From positions 1-64,000 of the forward strand of contig JAEWAF010000135.1 in assembly GCA_023391815.1 (NCBI GenBank): 64,000 nt of DNA, written 5' to 3'. Under the pieces are notes generated by a model. The model worked only from the letters and a program-made list of their open reading frames with translations, was not told where the DNA came from and did not search any database. The stretch is from Pseudomonadota bacterium (lineage in GTDB: Bacteria; Pseudomonadota; Gammaproteobacteria; Steroidobacterales; Steroidobacteraceae). Position 1 is the first letter of the stretch, and each line of letters starts with the position of its first letter. Below, piece by piece: positions 40,966 through 49,892 of this stretch. The position numbers were made by a program, and so were the translations under genes.

Positions 40966-41139
40966 TTCTCCTGTCTGGATCTCCATTTCACTCGCGCGCG
41001 TCATCGACATCGGCGCGCGCGTAATGCTGTTTCCAATCTCACCACGATTCGGACTCACGTGAATTTTTTGTCACGTGTGAGAGATCGTGTGCTGCTGCGA
41101 CAGATAACTCTTTGGTCCGGCGACTGCGTGCGCAGCGAT

Positions 41140-41943
41140 TCAGCCGGTCGCGCGCAAAAAGTCGAGCACGGTTTGCATATATTCGTTCGGCAGCTCGACG
41201 TTTGGCAGATGCACCGTCGGTAGCACCTTGAGCTGCGCACCCGGAATCGTCTCCGCGATCGCGCGCCCATGACTCGCTGCCGTGACGGGATCGTGTTCGC
41301 CGGCGATCACCAAGGTCGGGCGCGTGATGAGTGCGATCGTTCGTCGCAGATCTGTATCGCGAACCACGGCGAAGTTGCCCGCGAGCCCGGCCGGAGTGGT
41401 GGAGAGCACCATGGCGCGAAAGTGTTCGATCGTCGGGCCGCCCGCTCGCAGCATGTGAGCGGGAAACCAGTTGCGTAGAAATATCTCGGCGCGCTCGGTC
41501 ATGTCCTTGGATTGCAGGACCGTGCGGATGGTCTCGTCCCATGGCTGGGCCGGGCCGAGATACGACGACGTGTTGCTGAGGATCAAGCGATCGATGCGCT
41601 CGGGCACCTGGATGCCGAGCCACTGACCGACGAAGCCGCCCAAGGACAATCCCAAGAAGTGCGCGCGTTGGATCGCCAGCGCATCCATCAACTCGACCAC
41701 ATCGCGACCGAGGCGATCGATGGAATAAGCGCCCGCCGGGACGCTCGATGCGCCGTGACCGCGGGTGTCATAACGAACCACTCGGAAGTGGCGTGAGAGC
41801 TCGGGGATCTGTCCATCCCACATATGCAGCGTCGTGGCGATGGAATTCGAAAGGATGAGCGTCGGCTTATCGGTCGGGCCGTCGATGCGATACGCGATAC
41901 GGGCGCCGTCGCCGGCCCTGACGAAAGAAACCGATTCGGACAT
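41140..41943 (-). CDS. 3-oxoadipate enol-lactonase-like hydrolase
   Basis: A 267-residue alpha/beta hydrolase of the PcaD type. The VRYDTRGHGASS segment, the GLSLGGFVGQWL nucleophile elbow (S in G-L-S-L-G), the acid D in GEHDPV and the base H in PTVHLPNVE are all present. PcaD opens 3-oxoadipate enol-lactone in the beta-ketoadipate pathway of aromatic breakdown, but no other pca gene is nearby, so a related lactonase or esterase function is possible. Divergent from a LysR regulator with a strong dyad between them. Confidence 0.8.
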   Translation of the reverse strand: MSESVSFVRAGDGARIAYRIDGPTDKPTLILSNSIATTLHMWDGQIPELSRHFRVVRYDTRGHGASSVPAGAYSIDRLGRDVVELMDALAIQRAHFLGLSLGGFVGQWLGIQVPERIDRLILSNTSSYLGPAQPWDETIRTVLQSKDMTERAEIFLRNWFPAHMLRAGGPTIEHFRAMVLSTTPAGLAGNFAVVRDTDLRRTIALITRPTLVIAGEHDPVTAASHGRAIAETIPGAQLKVLPTVHLPNVELPNEYMQTVLDFLRATG

Positions 41944-42005
41944 GGGAAGCTCCTTACCTCGAGTGACGGTGAGGAGATGCTAGGTCCCGGTCGCGCCGCT
42001 GGATA

Positions 42006-42031
42006 TTACAAAGTTCGGAAGAACTCTGTAA
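42006..42031. promoter_or_regulatory. LysR-type operator dyad
   Basis: TTACAAAGTTC and GAACTCTGTAA flank GGAA: a 26-bp dyad with 10 of 11 arm positions matched. It lies 13-38 bases before the LysR gene and about 63-88 before the divergent lactonase. It is the expected T-N11-A-type site for autoregulation and activation. Confidence 0.65.
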
Positions 42032-42043
42032 GGTGGCCGGACA

Positions 42044-43015
42044 ATGAGCGAGTTCACTCTGCACGATCTGCAGTGTTTCGATGCCGTCGTCCGCGAGGGC
42101 GGATTTCAGGCTGCGGCGGCCGTGCTCCATCGTTCGCACCCAGCGGTATTTGCAGCGGTCGCCAAGCTGGAGCGTCAGCTCGGCTTACGGCTGCTCGATC
42201 GCGCCGGCTATCGCGTCCGGCCGACGGAAGCGGGGCTGTCATTACAGCGGCGGGCGCAGTCGCTGCTTCGAGAGATGGAAGCTTTGCGCGTGCACGCGCG
42301 GCAGCTCGTGTTAGGTGAGGAAACTCAGCTTCGTGTGGTGATGGGCGACCTGTGTCCGCGTCCACAGGTGCTCGGACTGTTGAGCGCGTTCTTCGCTCAA
42401 CGCCCGGCGACCCGGTTGCATGTCGACTACGAGGCCGTGACCGGTCCGTGGGAACGTTTGTTCGACGACGAGGCTGACCTGATCCTGCATCGGATCGACA
42501 AAGCCGATCCGCGGCTGGAATGGATCGATCTAGGCACGGTGACTGTCGTACCTGTGGTCGCGCCCGGCTTCTTGCCCTTCCCGATCACGCCAGCCATTTC
42601 ACCGGAGATGATGCGCGACGTCACTCAATGCATCATCCGCGACACGGCTCGCCATTCGCCGGAGCGCAGCTATTTCGTGGTCGAAGGTGCGCATCAATGT
42701 TCGGTCGCCGATCATCAGATGAAGAAGGAGCTGATTCTGCAAGGCATGGCGTGGGGACATGTGCCCCGCTTTCTGATCGAAGAGGAGTTGCACGACGGGC
42801 GATTGCTCTCGATTGCCGGCCGACATTTTCCTGGCGCGGCGGAAGAACTGGTAGTGGCGCGACGACGCGATCGGCCGCAGGGGCCGGTGGCGAATCAGCT
42901 CTGGCGCTACCTCGAAGGGCAGGCGGCCAGCTTGCGAGGCGTGCTTGGGGCGACGTTAGCGCGACGAACAAAAACAACGCGCCCGTTGAAAAGAAAGCCA
43001 GGCAAGCGGCTATAG
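42044..43015 (+). CDS. LysR-family transcriptional regulator
   Basis: A 323-residue regulator. HTH at residues 6-65 (HDLQCFDAVVREGGFQAAAAVLHRSHPAVFAAVAKLERQLGLRLLDR) and an LysR substrate-binding domain with RVVMGDLCPRPQVLGLLSAF. It is divergent from the lactonase gene and shares a 100-bp gap with the dyad operator. Its stop codon overlaps the convergent kinase stop (CTATAG). Confidence 0.9.
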   Translation: MSEFTLHDLQCFDAVVREGGFQAAAAVLHRSHPAVFAAVAKLERQLGLRLLDRAGYRVRPTEAGLSLQRRAQSLLREMEALRVHARQLVLGEETQLRVVMGDLCPRPQVLGLLSAFFAQRPATRLHVDYEAVTGPWERLFDDEADLILHRIDKADPRLEWIDLGTVTVVPVVAPGFLPFPITPAISPEMMRDVTQCIIRDTARHSPERSYFVVEGAHQCSVADHQMKKELILQGMAWGHVPRFLIEEELHDGRLLSIAGRHFPGAAEELVVARRRDRPQGPVANQLWRYLEGQAASLRGVLGATLARRTKTTRPLKRKPGKRL

Positions 43016-44599
43016 ATCCACTCGCGTGATATCGCTCGTTGCCCAGCGCAGTCTGAACAGCGCGCCGCCGAGCTGGGAATCCTCGACGCGGATTTCCGCG
43101 TTGGTCCAATCGCAGATTCGTTGCACGATGGCGAGGCCCAGACCATGGCCGCCAGATTCGCGTTGACGGCTGTTGTCGATGCGATAGAACGGCTCGAAGA
43201 TTGCCGCGCGTTGCTCGGCCGGAATGCCAGGGCCGTCGTCTTCGACGGTAAAGCTCGTGTACTGCGCGTCTTGGCGGATCGTGACTTTCACCGTCGTGCC
43301 GGCGTGACGAAGTGCATTGCGAATGATGTTCTTCAAGGCTCGCGCGACCAATTTTGCATCCAGATTCGCAATGGCGCTGTTCGGATGCACTTCGCTGCTC
43401 AGTCGGATGTGGCCGGCGAACTGTTGAGCGTCATCGACGATCTCCGCCAGCCAGTCCGTCAGATTCACGACCTGGGGCGACAACCGTCGGACCGCGCTGG
43501 TCAGTCGGGAATAGGTCAGCGATTCGTCGACCAGCGCTTCCAGCTCGTCCAGCGAGTTGCGCATCGTCTGCAGATAACGCTCGCGATCTTCGGCGAGCGT
43601 CGCACGTTCGAGCATCTCGACGCCAAAGCGCATGCGCGAGATCGGCGTCCGCAGCTCATGCGAGACCGCGTCGGTGGTTTCTTTTTGCGCTCTCAGCAGC
43701 TCCTGCACTCGTTGCGCCATGCTGTTGAAAGTATCCGCGACACCGCGAATCACCGAGCGTGTCGAGACAGTCACGCGCGTGTCGAGCTTGCCTTGACCGA
43801 TGGCATTCGCGCCTCGCTCCAGCGCCAGCATGTCCCGCCATAGCGGGCGGACCCACAGATACAACGCCACACCGACTGCCGAGGCGAGAGCTGTCCAAAC
43901 CACGTACTCGATGATCCGTTCGAGCAGATAGCGAGGAAACGGTCCGAGCTGCAAAGCACGTTCTTCGCCAGCGAGCTGCTTGTAATACCGTTCCTCGGCC
44001 GTCTTGAGATCGACCACGACCAGATTGCCGGCACGCACCGAGTGAAGCGCTTCCTCGGGAACTTCGCTCAGCGGCACGCTGCGAATGGGATATTCGAACT
44101 GGCGCTCCAGCGCCTGAAGCCGTTCGATCCGCTGGGCGGAGGATAGATCGGCGAGTTGACGCTCCAGCAAGAAGTAGAAGCCCGTGACGCTCCGTATGGC
44201 AGTGTCCTGCGCCTGCTCGGCGATGTCGACGCGGACGATATAGTCCGAGCCACGCAACGGCAGCAGCATGTAGGTGATGTCGTTTGCTTCATCCAGCGTG
44301 GGCAGCCCGTGCCGAAGGCGGCGCAGGTTGCGCTTGGACGCGTGAATGTTCTCGAGCTTCAATAACGTAACTTCATAAGCGAAGTGCGGCCGGATTTCCT
44401 CGATGCGTTCCGGCCACTGCTCGATCGACAGGTCGCGCAGGTCCGCTTCGAAAATGGCTTGCGCGCTGAGCGCCGTCTGCTCGCTGCTGCGGGCCAGCTC
44501 GGTCCGCAGCCCATGATCCCAGAGCCAGCCGAAGCTCAGCACGGAGCCGACCGCCACCGCGACCACGACCACGTACAGGGACAGAAGCAGTCGACGCAT
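43010..44599 (-). CDS. Membrane sensor histidine kinase, RstB-like
   Basis: A 529-residue kinase. An N-terminal helix (LLLSLYVVVVAVAVGSVLSFGWLW) and a second one (IIEYVVWTALASAVGVALYLWV) flank a periplasmic sensor of about 200 residues. HAMP follows, then the H-box DAVSHELRTPISRMRFGVEML, the N-box RALKNIIRNALRHAG, G1 EDDGPGIPAEQRAAIFEPF and G2 GGHGLGLAIVQRI. The ATG overlaps the TonB receptor stop by one base. It probably pairs with the OmpR-type regulator upstream of that receptor. Confidence 0.9.
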   Translation of the reverse strand: MRRLLLSLYVVVVAVAVGSVLSFGWLWDHGLRTELARSSEQTALSAQAIFEADLRDLSIEQWPERIEEIRPHFAYEVTLLKLENIHASKRNLRRLRHGLPTLDEANDITYMLLPLRGSDYIVRVDIAEQAQDTAIRSVTGFYFLLERQLADLSSAQRIERLQALERQFEYPIRSVPLSEVPEEALHSVRAGNLVVVDLKTAEERYYKQLAGEERALQLGPFPRYLLERIIEYVVWTALASAVGVALYLWVRPLWRDMLALERGANAIGQGKLDTRVTVSTRSVIRGVADTFNSMAQRVQELLRAQKETTDAVSHELRTPISRMRFGVEMLERATLAEDRERYLQTMRNSLDELEALVDESLTYSRLTSAVRRLSPQVVNLTDWLAEIVDDAQQFAGHIRLSSEVHPNSAIANLDAKLVARALKNIIRNALRHAGTTVKVTIRQDAQYTSFTVEDDGPGIPAEQRAAIFEPFYRIDNSRQRESGGHGLGLAIVQRICDWTNAEIRVEDSQLGGALFRLRWATSDITRVDL

Positions 44600-46629
44600 C
44601 AGAATGAGATCTTGATACCGAACGACGGGAAGAACGGCAGTCCTTCTTCCTCTTCCAGCCGATAGTCGGAGGAATCCGCGATTGCTTCGTATCTCACGGC
44701 GCCGCCGTTCTTGCGCGCGTAAGCGTTGATGATGTCCAGATAGTAACTGCCCTCGACGCGGCCATAGTCGAACTTGCGCTCGATGCGCAGATCGAGGCGA
44801 TGATATGGCTTCGCGCGTTCGCTGTTGAGCTCGCCATACACCGGCAGGTAGTAGCCGGGATAATCCGGATTCGGCTTGTTGCCGATGATGGGCGTGTACG
44901 GCATGCCGCTGCGCAGGTTCCAGCGCAGGCCGGCTTCCCAGTTGGCGTTGATCCGATAGTTGAGCACCAGGTTCGCGACCACCGGCACGTCGTAATCGAA
45001 CGGAATCGATTCGCCCGTGAGCTCATTGCGACGTTCGGTCTTCGCGGCACTGACCGACAACCAGCCGTACCAGCGCTTGCCACGGTCGCGGTTCACCAGG
45101 ATCTCGGCGCCATAGGCTTTGCCGGTGGCCGCATTTACATACAGCATCGGCTCGGGAACGTCGACGGCCACTTTGCTCAGGTCTTTATAGTACACGTCAG
45201 CGGTAATCGACCAGAGCGTGCTGGGGCGGACCGTGCCACCGAACACATAGTGCACGGCTTCGGGGGACTCCAAGGCCGGGTTGCCGAAGATCGGTACGAT
45301 CTGGTCGATTTCGGGCGACTGATGATATTTGCCCCAGGATGCGTGCAGCTCCAGCGCGGGATTGATTTGCCACTGAGCGGCGACGCGTGGCTCGGCGTGC
45401 GACTCGTCGAGATATTCGTTGCGCGCGAAATGCACGCCGCTGGTCAGCGTGACTCCGGGCGCGATCGTCCAGATGTCTTCGAGGAAGGCGTCGGCGGTTT
45501 CGATCTCCTGCTCGTCGTTGGCCTCGGTCAGTTCGCCTTTGTTGGTTTCGCAATCGGGAGTAAAGATCGAGCAGCTCCGATACCGCACGCGGATGCCGTA
45601 CTCATACGTCGATTTCTGATACTCCACGCCCGCACCGAGCGTATGTGCGTTGGACAAGCGCAAGTCGTACTGAGAGCGGAAGGTCCACTCGTCGGTGTCG
45701 ATATCCAGAAACTCGGCGCCGTTGCCTTGTTTGTTCAAGCGGGACTCGGCCACGTGGCCGACGGCCGTTTGCAATCGATGAGCGCCGTTCTCGAAGATCC
45801 AGCGCGTCGCCTGGCTGTTGAACTCGCGTTCCAGCGACGCGCGGCCGGTCGTGCCCGGGTCGAGCAGGGCGTTGTCGGAGCGAGCGCCAAGCGTAGCGGC
45901 GGCCTCGTCGCGCGCACCGATCGCAGATACCTCCACTCGATGATGCGAGCCGATGCGCCACAGATACTTCGCCTGATAGTCGTGATCCTTGGGAAACTGA
46001 TCGAGCGTGACATCGTCCTCTTCGTCCGGTTGGTAGTCCGCCGCCTCGAGCAGCTTGTCGATCACGCTGACGCGCGCGCCCACATAGAACGATTGATTTT
46101 CACCGACGCCGCCTTCGAGCAGCGCGCCGGCTCGCAGCATGCTGGCATCGATCGTGGTTCTTAGCGGCTGTACGCGCGGATCGCGCAAGCTCACATCGAA
46201 CACGGCGCCGGCGGCGCGACCATAACGAGAGCCGAAGCCCGCCGCCTTCAGGCCGAAATCCCGGATCAGGTTTTCGTTGAAGATGCTGTGGCCGAAATCG
46301 TGGAAGATGTAGCTCGTCGGCAAGAAGTCGACGATGAATGCGTTGTCGTCCGGGCCCGAGCCCCGCACCGCCGGCGCGCCGCCTGCTTCTTCGGTAGGCA
46401 CGACGCCCGGCAGGCTGTAAATCGCTTGCAGCGGATCGCCGAAGCCGCCTGGAACGGCGAGCAGTTTCATTGTTTGGGCGCTGGGTTCGGTGGTGCGTGT
46501 GATGCGTTTGGAGCTCACCGTGACTTCTTCCAGCGTCTCGTCTCCCTGCGCGGCGTACGTTGCAGAGGTTGCTGCTCCGAATGCGCATACGCTTACGATC
46601 ACTGGTCTTGCTAGGCCGGCCCGACGCAT
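44599..46629 (-). CDS. TonB-dependent receptor, between regulator and kinase
   Basis: A 676-residue receptor. A signal peptide (MRRAGLARPVIVSVCAFGAA) leads to an ETLEEVTVSSKRITR TonB-box-like region, then plug motifs LQAIYSLPGVVPTEEAGGAPAVRGSGPDDNAFIVDFLPTS and GRAAGAVFDV. The barrel ends with SFGIKISF. It is of the small-plug CirA/FhuA-like type. The start is drawn at ATG 46629, where GAGG is spaced correctly; ATG 46635 (MKM) is possible. It lies between an RstA-like box plus an intrinsic terminator upstream and the kinase gene downstream. Confidence 0.9.
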   Translation of the reverse strand: MRRAGLARPVIVSVCAFGAATSATYAAQGDETLEEVTVSSKRITRTTEPSAQTMKLLAVPGGFGDPLQAIYSLPGVVPTEEAGGAPAVRGSGPDDNAFIVDFLPTSYIFHDFGHSIFNENLIRDFGLKAAGFGSRYGRAAGAVFDVSLRDPRVQPLRTTIDASMLRAGALLEGGVGENQSFYVGARVSVIDKLLEAADYQPDEEDDVTLDQFPKDHDYQAKYLWRIGSHHRVEVSAIGARDEAAATLGARSDNALLDPGTTGRASLEREFNSQATRWIFENGAHRLQTAVGHVAESRLNKQGNGAEFLDIDTDEWTFRSQYDLRLSNAHTLGAGVEYQKSTYEYGIRVRYRSCSIFTPDCETNKGELTEANDEQEIETADAFLEDIWTIAPGVTLTSGVHFARNEYLDESHAEPRVAAQWQINPALELHASWGKYHQSPEIDQIVPIFGNPALESPEAVHYVFGGTVRPSTLWSITADVYYKDLSKVAVDVPEPMLYVNAATGKAYGAEILVNRDRGKRWYGWLSVSAAKTERRNELTGESIPFDYDVPVVANLVLNYRINANWEAGLRWNLRSGMPYTPIIGNKPNPDYPGYYLPVYGELNSERAKPYHRLDLRIERKFDYGRVEGSYYLDIINAYARKNGGAVRYEAIADSSDYRLEEEEGLPFFPSFGIKISF

Positions 46630-46643
46630 CTTCATCCTCAAAC

Positions 46644-46663
46644 AAAAAAGCCGCAGGCGCGGC
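46644..46663 (-). terminator. Intrinsic terminator (possible attenuator) before the TonB receptor
   Basis: On the minus strand, GCCGC-GCCT-GCGGC is followed at once by TTTTTT. It lies between the response regulator stop and the receptor start, only 15 bases ahead of the ATG, so it can stop read-through from the regulator gene or act as an attenuator. Confidence 0.7.
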
Positions 46664-46722
46664 GATCGGTGGGTAGCGTAAAGAAGCGCTCGCGCCGGAT
46701 CAGTGAGGTCTCGGTATCCGTC

Positions 46723-46738
46723 TGTAACGGTTTGTAAC
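46723..46738. promoter_or_regulatory. RstA-box-like direct repeat
   Basis: TGTAAC-GGTT-TGTAAC: two hexamers with a 10-bp period. Read on the minus strand it contains TACAAACCGTTACA, which matches 10 of the 12 fixed positions of the E. coli RstA box TACATnTnGTTACA. It lies about 90-110 bases upstream of the receptor start and directly after the regulator gene. Confidence 0.55.
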
Positions 46739-46744
46739 GAGCGC

Positions 46745-47464
46745 CTACCAGGCGTCGGGCACGAACAAATAACCTCTGCCGCGCACGGTCTTGATCCGCG
46801 TTGGCGGCGTGGCGGTGTCTTGCAGCTTGGCGCGCAGGCGGGAGATGCCGATGTCGATCGAACGGTCGAGGCCGTCGTAGTCGATTCCGCGCAGACTCGC
46901 AAGGATTGCGTCGCGACTGAGCACCGTGCCAGCGGCGCTGGCCAGCAGCCAGAGCAGATCGAACTCACCGGTGGTGAGCTCGACACTTTCGCCAGCCAGC
47001 GTCACGCGCCGTGCCGACTGATCGATGCTGAACGAGCCGAATGAAAAGGTCCTCGGCTCGGAGACGTGTGTGGCGGAATTTTGACTGGTGCGCCTGAGCA
47101 GGGCGCGAATGCGGGCGAGGAGCACCCGAGGCTCGACGGGTTTTTTCACATAGTCATCGGCGCCAAGCTCCAGGCCGATGATTTCGTCGATGTCGTCGTC
47201 GCGCGCCGTGAGCATGAGAATGGGCCCTGCATACTCGGCGCGCACCCGACGACACACGTCCATGCCGTTCAGGCCCGGTAGTAACACGTCCAGCACGACC
47301 AGATCCGGGGCCTCGCGCAAGATACGCTCGGCCCCGGAATCGCCGCGATGGTCCACCTCTACGAGGAGCTCATGTTCCCGGAGATACTCACCAATCAACG
47401 CCGCGAGCTGCACGTCGTCTTCGACGAGCAGGATGCGGGTCGGCCTGGCGGTGGGATTGCTCAT
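46745..47464 (-). CDS. OmpR-family response regulator, RstA-like
   Basis: A 239-residue regulator. Receiver: acidic E15-D16-D17, phospho-acceptor D59 (LVVLDVLLPG), Lys in YVKKPVEPRVL. Effector: winged helix with TTGEFDLLWLLASAAGTVLSRDAILASLRG and SIDIGISRLRAKLQD. ATG 47464 gives a standard N terminus; a GTG at 47491 immediately after the secDF stop would add nine residues and may be used. The presumed partner kinase is two genes downstream, past the receptor. Confidence 0.92.
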   Translation of the reverse strand: MSNPTARPTRILLVEDDVQLAALIGEYLREHELLVEVDHRGDSGAERILREAPDLVVLDVLLPGLNGMDVCRRVRAEYAGPILMLTARDDDIDEIIGLELGADDYVKKPVEPRVLLARIRALLRRTSQNSATHVSEPRTFSFGSFSIDQSARRVTLAGESVELTTGEFDLLWLLASAAGTVLSRDAILASLRGIDYDGLDRSIDIGISRLRAKLQDTATPPTRIKTVRGRGYLFVPDAW

Positions 47465-47491
47465 GCCGCGATTGTCCCATAGGAGCGGCAC

Positions 47492-49804
47492 TCATGGCGT
47501 GACCTCCTGCAAGGCCGGCGGACGATGTTTGATCCGCTCGCCGAGGAACAGCAGGATGGGCGCGGCGATGAAGACAGACGAGCTGGCCGCGACGATGATG
47601 CCGAACGTCATGGGCACGGCGAAACTAGCAACCGTTGCGCCACCCCAGAGCGCCATGGGCAGCATGGCGAGGAATGCAGTCACCGATGTGAACAGCGAGC
47701 GGGCCAGCGTTTCGTTGATGCTTCGATCGATGATCTGGCGTAACGGAACATCGGGATGCAAGCGCAGGTTCTCGCGCATCCGGTCGTACACCACGACCTT
47801 GTCGTTGACCGAGTAGCCGATCAACGTCAGCAACGCGGCGATGGCCGTCAGGTTGAACTCCAGGCCGGTCAGCGCGAAGAAGCCGATGACCTTGGTGGTA
47901 TCGAGCACCAGTGTGGCGATGGCGCCGACGGCGAAATGCCAGTCGAAGCGGATCCAGATGTAAATGAACATCGCGACGCTGGCGAACAGCACGGCGAGAA
48001 TGCCCGCATCCGTCAGCTCGCCGCTGATCTTCGGACCGATGATATCCACCCGGTCGAAGTTGGCCGTCGGCTCGACTTCCAGAATGGCCGCCTTGGCGCG
48101 CTCGGCGACCTCGGTCTGCGCGGACGCATCGGCGTCGGGCTGCTGTTGAATGCGGACCAGAACGGTCTTGCCATCCCCGTCGGCTTGCTGAAGGCTGACT
48201 TCACCCAGATTTGCCTGCTCGAGGTTGGCGCGAATGTCTGCTATCGGCATGGTCGCTGGCGCGGACGCTTCGATGATCGTGCCGCCGGTGAAATCCACGC
48301 CATAGTTCAAGCCCGGCTTCACGAACAGCATCAATGAGGCCACCGACAGGACCAGCGACACGCCGAGGCCGACGAAACGCGCCCGCATGAATTGGAAATT
48401 CGCGGTGGCGTTGCGCCAGCTCGCCGGCAGCAGCGAGCCAATGACGAACTGCCTGGGTCGACGCCATTTCAGCCACAACGCCATGATGCTCTTCACGACC
48501 GTGACGGCGGTGAACATCGAGATCGCGATGCCGAGCGCCATCGTGACCGCGAAGCCACGCACCGGCCCCGAGCCAAACCAGAACAACAGCGCGGTCGCGA
48601 TCAACGCAGTCACGTTCGAATCGATGATGGTCGCGTATGCGCGATCGAAGCCATTCGTGAGTGCGGCTATGGCCGACTTGCCGTTGCGAGTCTCCTCGCG
48701 AATGCGTTCGTTGATCAGAACGTTCGCATCGACTGCCAACCCGATGCCCAGCACGATGCCGGCGATGCCGGGCAAAGTCAGCGTGGCGCCGAGCAACGTG
48801 AGAGCCGCAAGCGTCAACGCGACGTTGATGACGAGCGCGAGGTTGGCGACGACGCCCCAGCCCCGATACAGCACCGTCATGAATACGAGCACGAAGAGCA
48901 AGCCCGCTGCGCCGGTGATCGCGCCCATGCGAATCGCGTCGCTGCCGAGATCGGGGCCGACCATGCGCTCTTCCACGATCTGCAACGGCACCGGCAACGC
49001 GCCCGCGCGCAACAGTGCGGAGAGCGAGCTCGTCTCGGCGGCGGTGAAGTTGCCTTGAATCTGTCCCGAGCCGCCGATGATCGGTTCTTCGATGACGGGC
49101 GCGCTGATCACTTTGCCGTCGAGCACGATGGCGAATTGCCGACCGACGTTGTCGATGGTGATCTTCGCGAACTGCTTGGCGCCGGCGTCGTCGAAGCGGA
49201 ACGAAACCACCGGCCGACCGGTCTGGCTGTCGATTCCGCTGTTCGCCTGCACCAGGCGCTCGCCCTGAAGCAGCGGTCGCTGCTGCAAGATGTAGTGAAT
49301 GTCTTCGTCGGCGGCGGGAACACGAATGGTGCCGATGGGTGGGGCGCTTCGGCTGGGCGCGCTCCACGATTCCACGCGATGAAAAGTCAGCTTCGCCGTG
49401 CTACCCAAGAGCGTGCGGATCGCTGCAGGATCTTGCATGCCGGGCAGCTGGACCAGGATTCGACTGGTGCCGAGCGCCTGCACGGTCGGCTCCGCGACAC
49501 CGATGGCGTCGATGCGACGACGGACAATCTCGATACTCTGCTGAAGCGCTGACTGTCGGCGCGCCGTTGCAGCGAGAGCATCGAGACCTTCTTCCTCGAT
49601 CTCCTTTTGCAGAGCGCGCTCGTCGATCTCGAGCACCAGATGCGCGCCCCCGCGCAGATCCAGGCCCAAGGCGACTTGCTTGTGCGGCAGCCAGTCGGGC
49701 CACGCCTCCAGTTGCCGTGAAGACAGCAGGCTCGGTAAAGCAATCAAACTACCAATGACGATGACGAGCCCGTACAACACGAGCTTCCATTTGGAAGGGA
49801 CCAT
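47492..49804 (-). CDS. secDF: Fused SecD-SecF protein-export membrane protein
   Basis: A 770-residue single-chain SecDF. SecD half: membrane helix LYGLVIVIGSLIALPSLL, the DLRGGAHLVLEID motif (D1), a long P1 domain and helices to SIMALWLKWRR. SecF half: LNYGVDFTGGTIIEAS, then the six-helix RND core with KVIGFFALTGLEFNLTAIAALLTLIGYSVNDKVVVYDRMRENLR and NETLARSLFTSVTAFLAMLP. It drives late steps of Sec translocation with the proton gradient. GGGAGAAG supports ATG 49804. Without yajC alongside, it may be a second copy. Confidence 0.93.
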   Translation of the reverse strand: MVPSKWKLVLYGLVIVIGSLIALPSLLSSRQLEAWPDWLPHKQVALGLDLRGGAHLVLEIDERALQKEIEEEGLDALAATARRQSALQQSIEIVRRRIDAIGVAEPTVQALGTSRILVQLPGMQDPAAIRTLLGSTAKLTFHRVESWSAPSRSAPPIGTIRVPAADEDIHYILQQRPLLQGERLVQANSGIDSQTGRPVVSFRFDDAGAKQFAKITIDNVGRQFAIVLDGKVISAPVIEEPIIGGSGQIQGNFTAAETSSLSALLRAGALPVPLQIVEERMVGPDLGSDAIRMGAITGAAGLLFVLVFMTVLYRGWGVVANLALVINVALTLAALTLLGATLTLPGIAGIVLGIGLAVDANVLINERIREETRNGKSAIAALTNGFDRAYATIIDSNVTALIATALLFWFGSGPVRGFAVTMALGIAISMFTAVTVVKSIMALWLKWRRPRQFVIGSLLPASWRNATANFQFMRARFVGLGVSLVLSVASLMLFVKPGLNYGVDFTGGTIIEASAPATMPIADIRANLEQANLGEVSLQQADGDGKTVLVRIQQQPDADASAQTEVAERAKAAILEVEPTANFDRVDIIGPKISGELTDAGILAVLFASVAMFIYIWIRFDWHFAVGAIATLVLDTTKVIGFFALTGLEFNLTAIAALLTLIGYSVNDKVVVYDRMRENLRLHPDVPLRQIIDRSINETLARSLFTSVTAFLAMLPMALWGGATVASFAVPMTFGIIVAASSSVFIAAPILLFLGERIKHRPPALQEVTP

Positions 49805-49892
49805 GAACTTCTCCCGTCGATCTGCGCGACGCGCGCGCATGCCGGCCGTCACTGCGCGCAGCAGTGCCGTTGCCGGAACGAAATGACACCGC

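Noticed and set aside
40709..40966. Minus-strand frame starting MARPERFELPTSW across tRNA-Arg
   Set aside because: This is a well-known spurious translation of the antisense of a tRNA; no ribosome binding site.
41140..41943. Complete beta-ketoadipate operon
   Set aside because: Only the lactonase-like gene and a LysR gene are seen; no pcaB, pcaC, pcaGH or pcaIJ.
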